Part shown: positions 36,465 through 47,172 of the stretch, piece after piece
Numbering within the stretch: position 1 is the first letter of the stretch
How the letters are laid out: each line of letters starts with the position of its first letter
NCBI RefSeq assembly: GCF_000953135.1
Contig: NZ_LN614827.1
Coordinates: 3,005,001 to 3,069,000 of the forward strand
Length of the DNA stretch: 64,000 nucleotides
Direction of reading: 5' to 3'
Source of the DNA: Legionella fallonii LLAP-10
Lineage (GTDB): Bacteria; Pseudomonadota; Gammaproteobacteria; Legionellales; Legionellaceae
Notes under the pieces: generated by a model
What the model was told of the DNA's origin: nothing
The model's input: the letters and a program-made list of their open reading frames with translations, nothing else
Databases searched by the model: none
Made by a program: the position numbers and the translations under genes

Positions 36465-38501
36465 ATGGACTTCCCAGGTGTTCCCCAATCACAAATAGAA
36501 GACGAACTGGTCACCGAGGCCTATAAAAATTATTCGACTTTAATCGTTGGTGATTTTTTTGCAGCTATCTTATTGGCTTCTATTCTCTGGAATAAAGTTA
36601 GTAACCCTCGCTTTGTGGCAATATGGTTTACGTTGATGTTCGTTTTTAATCATCTACTAAAAGCTATATTTTATCTTAATTATTGCCAACGAACAAAACA
36701 AGGTAATTTGCCTCATCGACGATTTTGGGAAAATTATTTCATACTGAATCATTTGCTATCAGGCATTTTGTGGGCTTTAGGAGGATTACTATTTCTCCTT
36801 GTAGAAGATCCACTTATTCGTTTAGTTATTTTTATATATCTCACCGGTTTGCTCGGAGCACCAATATCTAAATTGATATCATTCCATTTAGCTTACATTA
36901 GTTTTATGATCCCAATTTGGTTGGTAATGCTCTTTTTATCCGTGTCTATTTTACCTTCGCTGTCACCTATTCTATTGCCGGCTGCCTTGCTTTATTTTAC
37001 TGTAATGCTCCTGAGCGCCGCTGCGGCTCATCACTCATTAATAAAATCAATTTACTTACAAATATACAGTACCACTCTTTTATCTGATTTAAAGCGCAGC
37101 GAAGAAAGTTTTCGTAATACTATTGAAAATGCCCCCATTGGCATGGCGATTGTCTCGCCAGAAGGAAAATTTATACATGCCAACCAGACGCTACAAGAAA
37201 TATTAGGTTATACGGATGATGAATTACATAGCAAAAACATGTTAGAAATTACTTACCCTGCTGATATAGCTATGACTAATGATGCCATGAGTAAACTCAT
37301 CAATGGGGAATTGCGTATTGCTCACCTGGAAAAACGCTATATCCGCAAAGATGGCAGTATTATCTGGTCCATGGTAAGTTCCTCACTGATTCGAAACGAC
37401 CAAGGTCAGCCGATTAATTTTATTATGCAAATGAAAGATGTCAGTGATCGCATTCAAAATGAAGAAAAAATGCGTCAACTTAATAAGAAAACGATGGAGA
37501 CTTTAAATGAATTAAAGCTACTCGAACATGATGAAAATTTATTAAATAAGTTAAATCGCTCCCTGCAAATTTGTGTTACAGGAGAAGAGGCTTATCCACG
37601 AATCAATTTAATTGCACAAGACTTATTCCCTGAATTAAGTGGTGGTTTATCTGTTTTTAATAAGTCGTCCAACCAAATGGAAACCGTAATTCAATGGGGA
37701 CAAGATCAATTATTACCAAAGCTATTTTCTCCAATGGATTGTTTTGCGATCCGTGAAGCTAATACTAATCTTGTTGAAGATCCCCAAAAAGCAGTACCTT
37801 GTAATCATTATTTAACACTCCCCGAAGGAGGCTATATTGCATTACCTCTAATGGTACAAAATGAATTAATTGGCGTAATTCATTTGTTGGCACCAAAAGG
37901 TAAAAAACTAACACAACACCAACAGGATATGGCAACTTCATTTGGCAATATTGTTAAATTGGCGTTAGCTAATATTAATTTACGCGCCTCATTAAGCGAG
38001 CTCACATTACATGATCCATTAACCAACTTATATAATCGACGATATTTAAATGAATTTTTATCGCGAGAATTAGTTCGAATTGCACGAAAGAAAAGTACAC
38101 TATGCGTGGCCATGCTAGATATCGATAATTTCAAACAATTTAACGATACTTATAGTCACTTGGCGGGTGATGAGGTGCTGAAATCACTTGGGCAATTATT
38201 AACTAAATATTTTCGTGAAACTGATATTTCTTTTCGTTTTGGTGGCGAGGAGTTTGTCGTGGTATTACTCAATATCACCTTAGATAATGCCGTTAATAAA
38301 ATGGATGAATTCCGTGAGCAGTTAAAAAATATAATGGCTTATTATAAAGACAGGCCATTGCCGAACATTACCATTTCCATTGGAATAGCAGAAGCTCCAC
38401 AACATGGTGCTACTATTGAAGAGATAATAAAGGCCGCAGACCATGCACTCTATGCTGCTAAAGAAGAGGGTAAAGATAGAGTAAAAGCCTATAATCCTTG
38501 A
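36465..38501 (+). CDS. Membrane PAS-GAF-GGDEF diguanylate cyclase
   Basis: The 678-residue protein makes the second messenger c-di-GMP. It has six to seven N-terminal membrane helices (to about residue 205), a PAS domain (about 212-330), a GAF domain (about 360-500) and a GGDEF domain (about 510-675). The active site is GGEEF at 593-597. The inhibitory site RETD (584-587) sits five residues before it, so product feedback is expected. There is no EAL domain. It is a single gene with a weak AAGGAT ribosome binding site. The signal sensed is unknown. Confidence 0.95.
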   Translation: MDFPGVPQSQIEDELVTEAYKNYSTLIVGDFFAAILLASILWNKVSNPRFVAIWFTLMFVFNHLLKAIFYLNYCQRTKQGNLPHRRFWENYFILNHLLSGILWALGGLLFLLVEDPLIRLVIFIYLTGLLGAPISKLISFHLAYISFMIPIWLVMLFLSVSILPSLSPILLPAALLYFTVMLLSAAAAHHSLIKSIYLQIYSTTLLSDLKRSEESFRNTIENAPIGMAIVSPEGKFIHANQTLQEILGYTDDELHSKNMLEITYPADIAMTNDAMSKLINGELRIAHLEKRYIRKDGSIIWSMVSSSLIRNDQGQPINFIMQMKDVSDRIQNEEKMRQLNKKTMETLNELKLLEHDENLLNKLNRSLQICVTGEEAYPRINLIAQDLFPELSGGLSVFNKSSNQMETVIQWGQDQLLPKLFSPMDCFAIREANTNLVEDPQKAVPCNHYLTLPEGGYIALPLMVQNELIGVIHLLAPKGKKLTQHQQDMATSFGNIVKLALANINLRASLSELTLHDPLTNLYNRRYLNEFLSRELVRIARKKSTLCVAMLDIDNFKQFNDTYSHLAGDEVLKSLGQLLTKYFRETDISFRFGGEEFVVVLLNITLDNAVNKMDEFREQLKNIMAYYKDRPLPNITISIGIAEAPQHGATIEEIIKAADHALYAAKEEGKDRVKAYNP

Positions 38502-38984
38502 ATCTACTACGAACCATGACTACACTGCCAAATTTAGGATAATTAAATTTCCAGTTAGCAGCTAAAAAAATTATAACGCTTATCCTCGCAATGATTACTC
38601 TTCATTTACCCCCTATTCTTGCTTAATAGTTTTAACTACAAGTTCGTAAGCATTATTTAACAATGACTCGCCATGTGCACTAAGCAGATGACGGAAACAT
38701 GACGTAACTGTGACCGCACTATACTGTTTTAGGCAGTAATTGGCAAAATTGTTACCTCACAATCTGCTGATTCTATTAATATTTATTCTTGTTCAAATGG
38801 ACTTCGAACCAAGGCATCATGGTTGCGATCTCCTCCGAAAACACTAGTTAAAATCAAAGAATTAGCGCCAATTAGGCTTTCTCGCTATGACTGTTGGTGA
38901 AAGATTTAACCTACCAACCCCTATGAATAAATGCAATATTATGGAATAATTATTACCCAATTTTAATAATATTAGTCTACTTAT
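38502..38984. other. Intergenic region without a visible gene
   Basis: No reading frame longer than 25 codons with a plausible start was noticed. No strong hairpin or repeat was found. It contains the promoter of the L,D-transpeptidase-like gene and the transcript end of the diguanylate cyclase. Confidence 0.4.
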
Positions 38985-39473
38985 ATGAAAATAAAGGCAA
39001 TTTATTTAATGATCTCTATTTTTTTTCCTGTCGCTTTATTCGCTAGCACTGCGACTTGTCCTTTATCAAACGGAATCAATGTACACACCACAAAGCAAAT
39101 TTTAAATATTTGTAAACACGGCACTGTAATTAAGACCTTTAAAGTAGCTCTAGGATACAAAGGTGTCGGTAAAAAACACGCGGGGGATAATAAAACTCCA
39201 ATTGGTTTATATGGGTTAGCTCATCCAAGAAAATCCAATCAATTTAAAGTCTTTATTCCAATTCTCTATCCGACTACAAAGCAATTAGCGGCAGGATATA
39301 CAGGTAGAGATGTAGGGATCCATGGACCAACTCAGTCATCTAGTTTATTTAGCTGGTTAAGCAACTTACCAAACTCAACGCGTGGATGCATTGCTGTTGG
39401 CAAAAATAACCATATCGAGTATGTGGCTAATTGGGTAAAAGCCAATCCTGGAGCTAAGGTGTTAATTATTTAA
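38985..39473 (+). CDS. L,D-transpeptidase (YkuD)-like protein
   Basis: The 162-residue protein has a signal peptide (IKAIYLMISIFFPVALFA) and the YkuD core: IHGPTQSSS and the catalytic Cys in NSTRGCIAVG, with the KTPIGLYGLAHP segment upstream. L,D-transpeptidases make 3-3 cross-links in peptidoglycan or attach lipoprotein. It is short, lacking the C-terminal PG-binding domain. The reading frame begins at ATG 38985. Confidence 0.9.
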   Translation: MKIKAIYLMISIFFPVALFASTATCPLSNGINVHTTKQILNICKHGTVIKTFKVALGYKGVGKKHAGDNKTPIGLYGLAHPRKSNQFKVFIPILYPTTKQLAAGYTGRDVGIHGPTQSSSLFSWLSNLPNSTRGCIAVGKNNHIEYVANWVKANPGAKVLII

Positions 39474-39602
39474 ATTTGATCTCGCATATTTCTTTGTACA
39501 ACAGAAACGAGCTCATCAAGTATAAATAACATTAGAGACTCAATATATTAATGTATCACTATTAAACGTATATTAAAGAGACGGAGCTTTAACCGCTTTT
39601 GC

Positions 39603-42278
39603 CTAAACTTCTGGCAGATCGTGATTGATTTTCAACGGTAATGTAAAACGAAAAGCAGCTCCACCCTGCTTACGATTCTCAGCCCAAATGGTACCTCCAT
39701 GTGCTTTGATAATACGATGACAAATGGTAAGCCCCAACCCTAAGCCGCGCTCAGAGGTTATCATTCGTCCTCGATAAAATTTTTCAAATACTTTATGCAT
39801 CTCATCAGGCATGATCCCAGCCCCATTATCCTCCACGCTTATTTCAACTAGGGCATCCTTTTGAACGGCTGTAATATCAAGAGGATAATCCTTAGGGGTC
39901 AATTGAACCACATTATCTATCAAATTAATAAGCACATCCTGAATTAACGCATTATCATAATAAAGAACAGGAAAATCATCTGGTATATTAATATTAATGG
40001 TCCTACCTCCAAGTTTTAAACGAGATAATTCCAGTACTGTATTCAGAGTATCATTTAAAGAGTTAAGCTGCTTATTTACTCTTGCAGCTCTAGACTCAAG
40101 ATAAGTAATTTGTAAGAAATTATTAATTAAACGACTTAATTGCTCTGATTCAAAATAAATATCTTTTCCTAATGATCTAATCTTGTTAGTACTTAATTTG
40201 TTAGCTAATTCAATTTGATTATTTGCGGCAACCATAATCGCGGCCAAAGGGGCTCGTAGTTGATGAGCAATAGAACGTAATAAGGCATTATCCATAAAAT
40301 TTTTATCTCGAGACAAAGCCGATTTTCCTTTTTGTTCATGAGTTCTTTCCGCCTCTATAGCTAGAGCAAGATGACTGGTACAGGCCTCTAGTAGATGCAT
40401 TTGTTCAGGAGTCAATAATCTTTTTTGCTTTATAGGACCAAGGCGCAAAACACCAATAGAGTTTTCCGCACCGGTTAACGGTAGATATAACGCTTCTGCA
40501 GAAGACAATGTATTAGTCCCTAAACCTGCAGGCTGTCCTAAATCATAAACCCACTGAGCAATGCTCTGCTCCTTAAGACTTGGGGGCTCATAGTTATGAG
40601 CTTTATCCCGAAAAACCAAATGACCATTTTCGGCAAAAAATATGACTACCTTATTAGCAAATTGTTGTGAAATAAAATGAAGTCCTGTTTCCAACAATTT
40701 ATCGGTACCTCGAGTACTCGCCAAATCGCGAGTCAATTTATACAATGCGGACGCTTGTTGCTCAGAAAAACGCGCGGCCTCAGCTTGACGCTGTATCATA
40801 ATAGTTAATGAGCTAACGACTTGAGCCATAAAAAACATGATAACAAAAGTGAAAATATAGGCCAGATCGCTAACTGCAAAACTATATGTCGGCGAGACAA
40901 AGAAAAAGTCAAAGGCCAATACACTTAAAAGAGAGGCAACAAGAGAAGGCCCTTGCTGCCCATAAAGAGATACAATGATGATGCTGAGTAAATACACCAT
41001 GATTAAATTGAGCATGGGTACATAAGGGGATAAAAGAGAGTTTATCAATGTTGCCACTGCGACTATGCTTATAGCGGAAACATAGGTTGACCAGAAAACC
41101 TCTGGTTCCGTCCTAAACTCTTTAGCTAGCTTTGTCTGCTCTCGAGTACCCGTCATAATAAAGACATCAATTTCACCACTATAACGAACGATTTCATCGG
41201 CTAAATGACGGAAAAATAAATCTCGGGGTCGAGTACGAATTGTTTTCCATACCATAATTTGAGTGACATTCTGCTCATGAGCAAAATTCATTATCTCTTT
41301 AACAATATCGGTTCCCGACAAAAAACGTGTCTCTGCCCCTAATTGCTGAGCAAAACGTAAATTTTGAATTGCTTTGTTTTTAATTTCTTCAGATGATCTT
41401 AAACGTGGAATATCGACATAAACGGCCATCCACGTTGCATGTAAATTAGTAGCCATTCTCCTTGCTGCACGAATAAGCTTCAAGGACTCATTACCCGGCC
41501 CAACACAAACTAATATTTTTTCTTTCGTGGGCCAAATTTTAGTTATATGCTTGTCATGTCTATATGATATAACCTCCGCCCCCACTCGTTCGGCAGTCAC
41601 ACGTAGAGCCAAGGCTCTAAGAGCTATAAGATTGCCAATACGAAAAAAATTCTCTGCCGCAATTTCTGCCTGTTGTGCAAAGTAAACCTTTCCTTCATGC
41701 AAGCGTTTCAATAAATCCTCAGGAGGAATATCCACTAACTCAATGGTATCCGCTCTATCGATCATGAAGTCAGGAACGGTTTCTTTTATAGGTGCTTGAA
41801 TAATTTGTGCGACATCATCATTAAGACTTTCTATATGTTGCACATTAAGCGTTGTATAAACATTAACGCCCCTATCAAGTAATTCTTTTATATCTTGCCA
41901 TCGCTTGGAGTGACGCTGCCCTGGAGCATTGGTATGAGCCATCTCATCAATAAGGATTAAACCAGGATTCCTTTTTAGCGCCGCATCGATATCAAAATCC
42001 TCTAATTTATTCTCATGATAATAAATGACTTGGCGTGGTAAGACTTCAAAATCCATCATCATATGTTTTATTTCTTCCCGTCCATGAGATTCAACGACAC
42101 CGATAACCACATCCAAACCTTTATTCCGCTCAGCAAAAGCATCACGTAGCATTTCATAAGTTTTGCCAACACCAGGAGCAGCCCCTAAATAAATTTTAAG
42201 CTTACCTTGTCGCTCCCGACGTTCCTCATCATGTACTTTACGCAGAATTTTTTCTGGATCGGGACGAGACTCACCCAT
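39603..42278 (-). CDS. kdpD: Potassium sensor histidine kinase KdpD
   Basis: KdpD senses low potassium/turgor and phosphorylates KdpE. It has the N-terminal KdpD/USP region (RPDPEKILRKVHDEERRERQ, Walker A GAAPGVGKTY), four membrane helices (about 395-500), a GAF-like segment, and a HisKA/HATPase domain with the phospho-acceptor His in SIAHQLRAPLAAI and the ATP-binding VEDNGAGI and RGLGLGLTI. I prefer the ATG at 42278, with GGGGG upstream; the ATG at 42299 lies 21 bases earlier and is less like the family start. It overlaps kdpC by 8 bases. The partner kdpE is not found here. Confidence 0.95.
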   Translation of the reverse strand: MGESRPDPEKILRKVHDEERRERQGKLKIYLGAAPGVGKTYEMLRDAFAERNKGLDVVIGVVESHGREEIKHMMMDFEVLPRQVIYYHENKLEDFDIDAALKRNPGLILIDEMAHTNAPGQRHSKRWQDIKELLDRGVNVYTTLNVQHIESLNDDVAQIIQAPIKETVPDFMIDRADTIELVDIPPEDLLKRLHEGKVYFAQQAEIAAENFFRIGNLIALRALALRVTAERVGAEVISYRHDKHITKIWPTKEKILVCVGPGNESLKLIRAARRMATNLHATWMAVYVDIPRLRSSEEIKNKAIQNLRFAQQLGAETRFLSGTDIVKEIMNFAHEQNVTQIMVWKTIRTRPRDLFFRHLADEIVRYSGEIDVFIMTGTREQTKLAKEFRTEPEVFWSTYVSAISIVAVATLINSLLSPYVPMLNLIMVYLLSIIIVSLYGQQGPSLVASLLSVLAFDFFFVSPTYSFAVSDLAYIFTFVIMFFMAQVVSSLTIMIQRQAEAARFSEQQASALYKLTRDLASTRGTDKLLETGLHFISQQFANKVVIFFAENGHLVFRDKAHNYEPPSLKEQSIAQWVYDLGQPAGLGTNTLSSAEALYLPLTGAENSIGVLRLGPIKQKRLLTPEQMHLLEACTSHLALAIEAERTHEQKGKSALSRDKNFMDNALLRSIAHQLRAPLAAIMVAANNQIELANKLSTNKIRSLGKDIYFESEQLSRLINNFLQITYLESRAARVNKQLNSLNDTLNTVLELSRLKLGGRTININIPDDFPVLYYDNALIQDVLINLIDNVVQLTPKDYPLDITAVQKDALVEISVEDNGAGIMPDEMHKVFEKFYRGRMITSERGLGLGLTICHRIIKAHGGTIWAENRKQGGAAFRFTLPLKINHDLPEV

Positions 42279-42873
42279 GTTGCGCCCCCAATTCATCAAG
42301 AGCTAAATTTAATTGCAATACATTGACGCGGGGCTCTCCTAAGATGCCCAAAGTACGGCGTTGTATGTGTTGATGAATCAAGTGAGCTAAGCTTATTTCT
42401 TGCAGATGACGCGCCTTTGCAATTCGTGGGATCTGATAAAAAGCAGCCCAGGGACTAATTTCTGCATCCAAGCCGCTGCCTGAGGCGGTAACCAACTCAA
42501 CGGGTACGGATAAGTTTTTATTGGTATTAAATTGGCGAAACGTTTGAGCGCGCTCTTTTATCTGATTAATAAAAGCAGGATTGGAAGGTCCCATATTAGA
42601 CCCAGAGGAACTCTCACCATTATAAGGAAAAGGACTCGTTGCAGACGGTCTCCCCCAAAAATACTTTGCTTCAGTAAATGACTGCCCGATTAACCGAGAA
42701 CCAACGACTTTATCGCCTTGTTTGATAAGGCTCCCATTAGCTTGGTGTGGAAAGAAAACTTGAGCTAGCCCAGTAACTACAAGTGGATAGATAATCCCAG
42801 TCAATATCGTCAAGAAAAAAAATAATCGCAACGCTATTTTTAAGTCTTTTACTTCCAGCTGTAATCTCTTCAT
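42271..42873 (-). CDS. kdpC: Potassium-transporting ATPase subunit KdpC
   Basis: KdpC binds the KdpA-KdpB complex and aids ATP binding. The 200-residue protein has one N-terminal helix (FFFLTILTGIIYPLVVTGLA), then GSRLIGQSFTEAKYFWGRPSATS and SGSGLDAEISPWAAFYQIPRIA, all KdpC signatures. The C-terminal part (RTLGILGEPRVNVLQLNLAL) is also conserved. It lies ten bases after kdpB and overlaps kdpD. Confidence 0.96.
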   Translation of the reverse strand: MKRLQLEVKDLKIALRLFFFLTILTGIIYPLVVTGLAQVFFPHQANGSLIKQGDKVVGSRLIGQSFTEAKYFWGRPSATSPFPYNGESSSGSNMGPSNPAFINQIKERAQTFRQFNTNKNLSVPVELVTASGSGLDAEISPWAAFYQIPRIAKARHLQEISLAHLIHQHIQRRTLGILGEPRVNVLQLNLALDELGAQHG

Positions 42874-42883
42874 ATCTTATCCT

Positions 42884-44950
42884 TTAGGAATACAAACCTA
42901 GCCCCACTAACAATAGATCTATTATCTTGATACCGATAAAAGGAATAATAAGTCCTCCTATCCCATAAATTAATACATTCGAACGCAATAATCGTGAAGC
43001 GGATAAACTACGATATTTAACGCCCCGAAGAGCAAAGGGAATCAAAAAAATAATAATTAGGGCATTGAAAATAACTGCTGATAAAATAGCGCTTTGAGGT
43101 GTTGCAAGATGCATGATATTTAATACGTTTAATAAAGGATATGTTGTAGCAAACGCAGCAGGTAAAATAGCAAAATACTTAGCAATATCATTTGCAATGC
43201 TAAAAGTTGTCAATGCCCCGCGAGTGATTAATAATTGTTTGCCAATTTCAACGACTTCTATAAGTTTTGTTGGATTAGAATCCAAATCGACTAAGTTGCC
43301 CGCCTCTTTTGCCGCCTGGGTACCCGTATTCATTGCTACAGCGACATCGGCCTGAGCCAAAGCAGGAGCATCATTAGTGCCATCACCAGTCATTGCAACT
43401 AAATGTCCTTGATCTTGAAGTTTACGAATTAGATTCAACTTATCTTCGGGTTTTGCACAAGCAAGAAAGTCATCAATCCCCGCCTCTGCGGCAATGGCGG
43501 CCGCCGTTAATGGATTATCCCCGGTCACCATTATAGTTTTTATGCCCATCTGACGTAACTGAGCAAAACGCTCTCGTATTCCCCCTTTCACTATGTCTTT
43601 GAGATAAATAACCCCCAAGATTCGAGCTTCTTCAGCAACAACCAAAGCTGTTCCGCCCTTACGAGAAATAAGCTCCACATTTTCTTGTATTGAATTGGGA
43701 AACGCCCCCCCCCGCTCTTTAATATACTCCATAATCGCATCAGCAGAACCTTTACGTATTTGTCGCCCCGCCAAATTAGCCCCGCTCATCCTCGTCTCAG
43801 CTGAGAAAGGAATAAAAGTCGCTTCTAATTTATGAATTTCACGGCCACGAAGACCATATTTTTCTTTAGCTAAAATAACAATACTGCGTCCTTCCGGTGT
43901 TTCATCAGCTAAAGATGCGATTTGCGCAGCATCTGCTAACTCCTCAATAGAGACTCCTTCCGCAGGAATAAACTCAGTGGCTTGACGGTTGCCTAGGGTC
44001 ACAGTACCTGTTTTATCTAACAACAAAACATCTACATCTCCAGCTGCTTCAACAGCACGACCAGATAAAGCGATTACATTCGCCTGAATCATTCTATCCA
44101 TCCCTGCAATACCAATAGCAGAAAGTAATCCCCCTATAGTAGTTGGCGCTAAACAAACAAATAAGGCAATGAGCACAGTAATAGTAACTACATGACCGGA
44201 CCCCGTTGTGTTAACACTATAAATGGAAAAAGGAAGTAAGGTGGCACAAACAAGCAAAAAAACAAAAGTAAGTGACGCCAGCAAGATAGTTAAAGCAAGC
44301 TCATTAGGTGTTTTTTGTCGTTTCGCTCCCTCAACTAAACTAATCATTCTATCTAAAAAGGTATCTCCGGGATTTGAGCTAATTCGGACGATAAGCCAAT
44401 CTGAAATGACTTGTGTCCCCCCTGTAACAGAACTTCGATCGCCACCACTTTCACGAATCACAGGGGCACTCTCCCCAGTAATCGCACTTTCATTCACCGA
44501 AGCAATTCCTTCTATGACCTCACCATCACTAGGGATAAAATCACCCGCCTCAACTAAAACAATATCTCCCATCCGTAAAAGGGTAGATTTCACTAAAATA
44601 TACTTTGCTGTTTTGGAAGGATGTGCTAATTTTTTTGCTTGAATTTCACCGCGAACTTTACGTAATGACTGCGCTTGCGCCTTTCCTCTACCTTCAGCCA
44701 TAGCCTCCGCAAAATTAGCAAACAATAAAGTAAACCACAGCCAAAGTGTGATGGATAAAATAAATACTGGCGGAGCTTCACCCTGACTAATTAAAGATTG
44801 AATAAACAATATGGTAGTTAAAATAGAACCGATATATACGGTAAACATGACCGGATTTTTTATTTGATGACGCGGTGTCAATTTTACAAATGAGTCGCCT
44901 ATGGCGGATCTTATAATATTAAAATCCCACAAAGATAATTTAGTGGCCAT
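42884..44950 (-). CDS. kdpB: Potassium-transporting P-type ATPase subunit KdpB
   Basis: KdpB is the P-type ATPase of the Kdp pump. Motifs are [10 protein letters not shown] with the phosphorylated Asp, TGES in [19 protein letters not shown], and [21 protein letters not shown] chose the ATG of MATKLSLWD, with GGGGGCAAT upstream; a frame start ten codons earlier is not family-like. The start lies inside the end of kdpA (11-base overlap), so translation is probably coupled. Confidence 0.97.
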   Translation of the reverse strand: MATKLSLWDFNIIRSAIGDSFVKLTPRHQIKNPVMFTVYIGSILTTILFIQSLISQGEAPPVFILSITLWLWFTLLFANFAEAMAEGRGKAQAQSLRKVRGEIQAKKLAHPSKTAKYILVKSTLLRMGDIVLVEAGDFIPSDGEVIEGIASVNESAITGESAPVIRESGGDRSSVTGGTQVISDWLIVRISSNPGDTFLDRMISLVEGAKRQKTPNELALTILLASLTFVFLLVCATLLPFSIYSVNTTGSGHVVTITVLIALFVCLAPTTIGGLLSAIGIAGMDRMIQANVIALSGRAVEAAGDVDVLLLDKTGTVTLGNRQATEFIPAEGVSIEELADAAQIASLADETPEGRSIVILAKEKYGLRGREIHKLEATFIPFSAETRMSGANLAGRQIRKGSADAIMEYIKERGGAFPNSIQENVELISRKGGTALVVAEEARILGVIYLKDIVKGGIRERFAQLRQMGIKTIMVTGDNPLTAAAIAAEAGIDDFLACAKPEDKLNLIRKLQDQGHLVAMTGDGTNDAPALAQADVAVAMNTGTQAAKEAGNLVDLDSNPTKLIEVVEIGKQLLITRGALTTFSIANDIAKYFAILPAAFATTYPLLNVLNIMHLATPQSAILSAVIFNALIIIFLIPFALRGVKYRSLSASRLLRSNVLIYGIGGLIIPFIGIKIIDLLLVGLGLYS

Positions 44951-46757
44951 ATTGCCCCCAAAGCAGAAGATGTTCAACAATTGGACCTAAGGCTAGTGCA
45001 GGTATAAATGAAAGTGCTCCAAAGATAAAGATTACACTAACTAAGAGAATGATGAACAATGGAGTATACGTTTGCAAAGTACCAGAACTACTTGGAATCC
45101 TCTTTTTCCTCACTAAAGAACCAGCAATGGCAAGGGTAGGTATGGCAATCCAGTACCGCGAAATAAGCATGGCCAAACCACCAACTACATTATAAAAATA
45201 AGTATTAGCATTGAGTCCGGCAAAGGCACTACCGTTATTATTCCCCATAGAGGTAAAGGTATAAAGTATTTCAGAAAACCCGTGAGCACCGGGATTAGCA
45301 AGCGAACTAGTTCCAGCCGCGCTGACACTTGCAATTGCCGTAAAAAGAAGAACGATTAATGGCATCACTAAAACAGTTAAGGAAGCCATTTTCATTTCAA
45401 ATGGTTCAATTTTTTTACCCAAATATTCTGGCGTCCTCCCTACCATTAAACCGGCAATAAATACAGTCACAATAGCTAACATCAGCATTCCATATAAACC
45501 AGACCCCACCCCACCGCATACGACTTCGTTCAAGTGCATCATAAATAACGGAACAAAACCACCCATAGGCATAAATGAATCCAGCATGGCATTGACAGAA
45601 CCATTAGACGCTGCTGTAGTAACGGTCGCCCAAATTGCTGAAGTAGCAGCACCAAAGCGTGTTTCTTTGCCTTCCATATTTCCGATAGCAGCTAAATGAT
45701 GATCGCTCGACTGACTAACATCTAGAGCATTAAATGCAGGATTCCCTTTAATTTCAATATGTACAGCAAGAAAGGTTAATGGAATTAAAATAATGCACAT
45801 CGCCGCAAATAATGCCCATCCTTGCCTTTTGTCGCTAACCATCATTCCATAGGTGTAGCAAAATGCAGCGGGAATAAGCAATATAGCCAACATTTCAAGA
45901 AAATTGGTTAAAGGATTCGGGTTCTCAAAAGGATGTGCTGAATTACTATTAAAAAAGCCCCCCCCATTAGTACCCAATTGTTTGATAGCCACCTGAGAGG
46001 CCACTGGCCCCATAGGAATCACTTGTTCTGTTATTTTCTTGGACTCCATCAAGGGATTACCATGCTCATCTTTCACAATTTGCCCTGAACCATCGAGCTT
46101 AGCCTGCGAAAAGCTACCTTCTTGAAGAAGGCTTATTTTTTGGTTAGGTATAAAATTTTGAATGACACCTTGGGAGGTTAAAACGATAGCTAAAAACAAT
46201 GAAAGAGGAAGTAAGATGTAAAGTATGCCACGTACGGTATCAACCCAAAAATTACCTAAATTAGTACTTTCGCACCGTGCAATTCCTCTAATTAAAGCAA
46301 CGAGCAAAGACATACCTGTCGCTGCAGAAAGGAAATTTTGTACTGTGAGCGCTATCATTTGAGTAAAATAGCTCATAGTGGTTTCGCCACTATAGGATTG
46401 CCAATTAGTATTGGTCACAAAACTTATTGCTGTATTAAAAGAGAGATCAGAGGAAGTTGCAAAAAAATGTTGCGGATTTAGCGGTAAATAGAACTGGACA
46501 CGCTGAATCAAATAAACAACAAAAAAACCAATAAGATTAAAAATCAGCATGGCTGATAAATAGCTTTTCCAATTCATTTCCCGCTCTGGCTCAATACCAC
46601 AGCATCGATAAAGAAAATGCTCAATAGGAGAAATGAATCGGCCTATGGCACAGTCTTTTCCCTCATAGACGCACGCCATATACCAACCCAAAGGCTTAAC
46701 TAAGGCCAGAAGAACCAGATAGTATATAGCTATCTGTAAAATACTTATTTTAGTCAT
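44940..46757 (-). CDS. kdpA: Potassium-transporting ATPase subunit KdpA
   Basis: KdpA is the ion-binding, channel-like subunit. The 605-residue protein contains the selectivity-filter repeats [44 protein letters not shown] and [13 protein letters not shown]. About 50 residues more than E. coli KdpA, mostly in a loop after the fourth helix (around residues 210-245; [14 protein letters not shown]). It follows kdpF by 24 bases on the minus strand. Confidence 0.97.
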   Translation of the reverse strand: MTKISILQIAIYYLVLLALVKPLGWYMACVYEGKDCAIGRFISPIEHFLYRCCGIEPEREMNWKSYLSAMLIFNLIGFFVVYLIQRVQFYLPLNPQHFFATSSDLSFNTAISFVTNTNWQSYSGETTMSYFTQMIALTVQNFLSAATGMSLLVALIRGIARCESTNLGNFWVDTVRGILYILLPLSLFLAIVLTSQGVIQNFIPNQKISLLQEGSFSQAKLDGSGQIVKDEHGNPLMESKKITEQVIPMGPVASQVAIKQLGTNGGGFFNSNSAHPFENPNPLTNFLEMLAILLIPAAFCYTYGMMVSDKRQGWALFAAMCIILIPLTFLAVHIEIKGNPAFNALDVSQSSDHHLAAIGNMEGKETRFGAATSAIWATVTTAASNGSVNAMLDSFMPMGGFVPLFMMHLNEVVCGGVGSGLYGMLMLAIVTVFIAGLMVGRTPEYLGKKIEPFEMKMASLTVLVMPLIVLLFTAIASVSAAGTSSLANPGAHGFSEILYTFTSMGNNNGSAFAGLNANTYFYNVVGGLAMLISRYWIAIPTLAIAGSLVRKKRIPSSSGTLQTYTPLFIILLVSVIFIFGALSFIPALALGPIVEHLLLWGQYGH

Positions 46758-46781
46758 TACAGCGTCCTTTCTGCATATTAA

Positions 46782-46868
46782 TCAGAACCATTCAGGCTTA
46801 AATAACACCGTTAATAAATACCCTCCTAAGAGCACAGTTACTATTCCGCAAACGATATAAAAAATCAT
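46782..46868 (-). CDS. kdpF: KdpF, stabilising small subunit
   Basis: The frame encodes 28 residues: a hydrophobic helix ending VLFKPEWF. This matches KdpF, a single-helix peptide that stabilises the KdpABC complex. It is too short for standard gene finders. A GGAG ribosome binding site lies upstream. The start overlaps the stop of the preceding 31-residue frame (ATGA). It sits in the expected place before kdpA. Confidence 0.85.
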   Translation of the reverse strand: MIFYIVCGIVTVLLGGYLLTVLFKPEWF

Positions 46869-46960
46869 TCATCACTCCGTGATAGAGAATCAAAAAAAAG
46901 AATTAGAACAAAACATAAACAAAAAAAGAAAGCAACCAACACTAGCAGAAATAAATCCAT
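46865..46960 (-). CDS. 31-residue membrane peptide leading the kdp operon
   Basis: The frame encodes MDLFLLVLVAFFF followed by CLCFVLILFF and the polar tail DSLSRSDE, a single strongly hydrophobic helix. Its TGA overlaps the ATG of kdpF (ATGA), and a GGTGATT lies upstream of its ATG, so it looks like the first translated frame of the operon. I recall short hydrophobic frames upstream of kdpF in other bacteria but cannot check. It may be an extra Kdp subunit or only a translational leader. Confidence 0.5.
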   Translation of the reverse strand: MDLFLLVLVAFFFCLCFVLILFFDSLSRSDE

Positions 46961-47068
46961 TATTTCAATCACCTGTCTTAAATATGCTTTATCATAGCGT
47001 CAAACAAAATTAATTAACATATGGAATTCACATGAGAGTAAGGTAAAATCATATTTTGGATAAATTAA

Positions 47069-47108
47069 GACAATGATTGATTCATTTTTATACATGAATA
47101 TCATTGTC
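47069..47108. repeat. Long inverted repeat between rnfH and the kdp operon
   Basis: GACAATGAT (47069-47077) pairs with ATCATTGTC (47100-47108). After a TG bulge, ATTCAT (47080-47085) pairs with ATGAAT (47094-47099), leaving an 8-base loop. The 15-bp stem lies 108 bases before the first kdp frame and 65 bases beyond rnfH. It may end the rnfH transcript or be an operator for kdp; the weak T-rich exit favours neither. Confidence 0.5.
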
Positions 47109-47172
47109 CTATTAAAATAAAGGGAGGTAACTCCGTAGCCCATAACCATCAAAATGAGCCATTAATTGAATT

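Noticed and set aside
39603..47172. KdpE gene inside or beside the kdp operon
   Set aside because: No response-regulator frame is present between kdpD and the L,D-transpeptidase gene, or upstream of kdpF.
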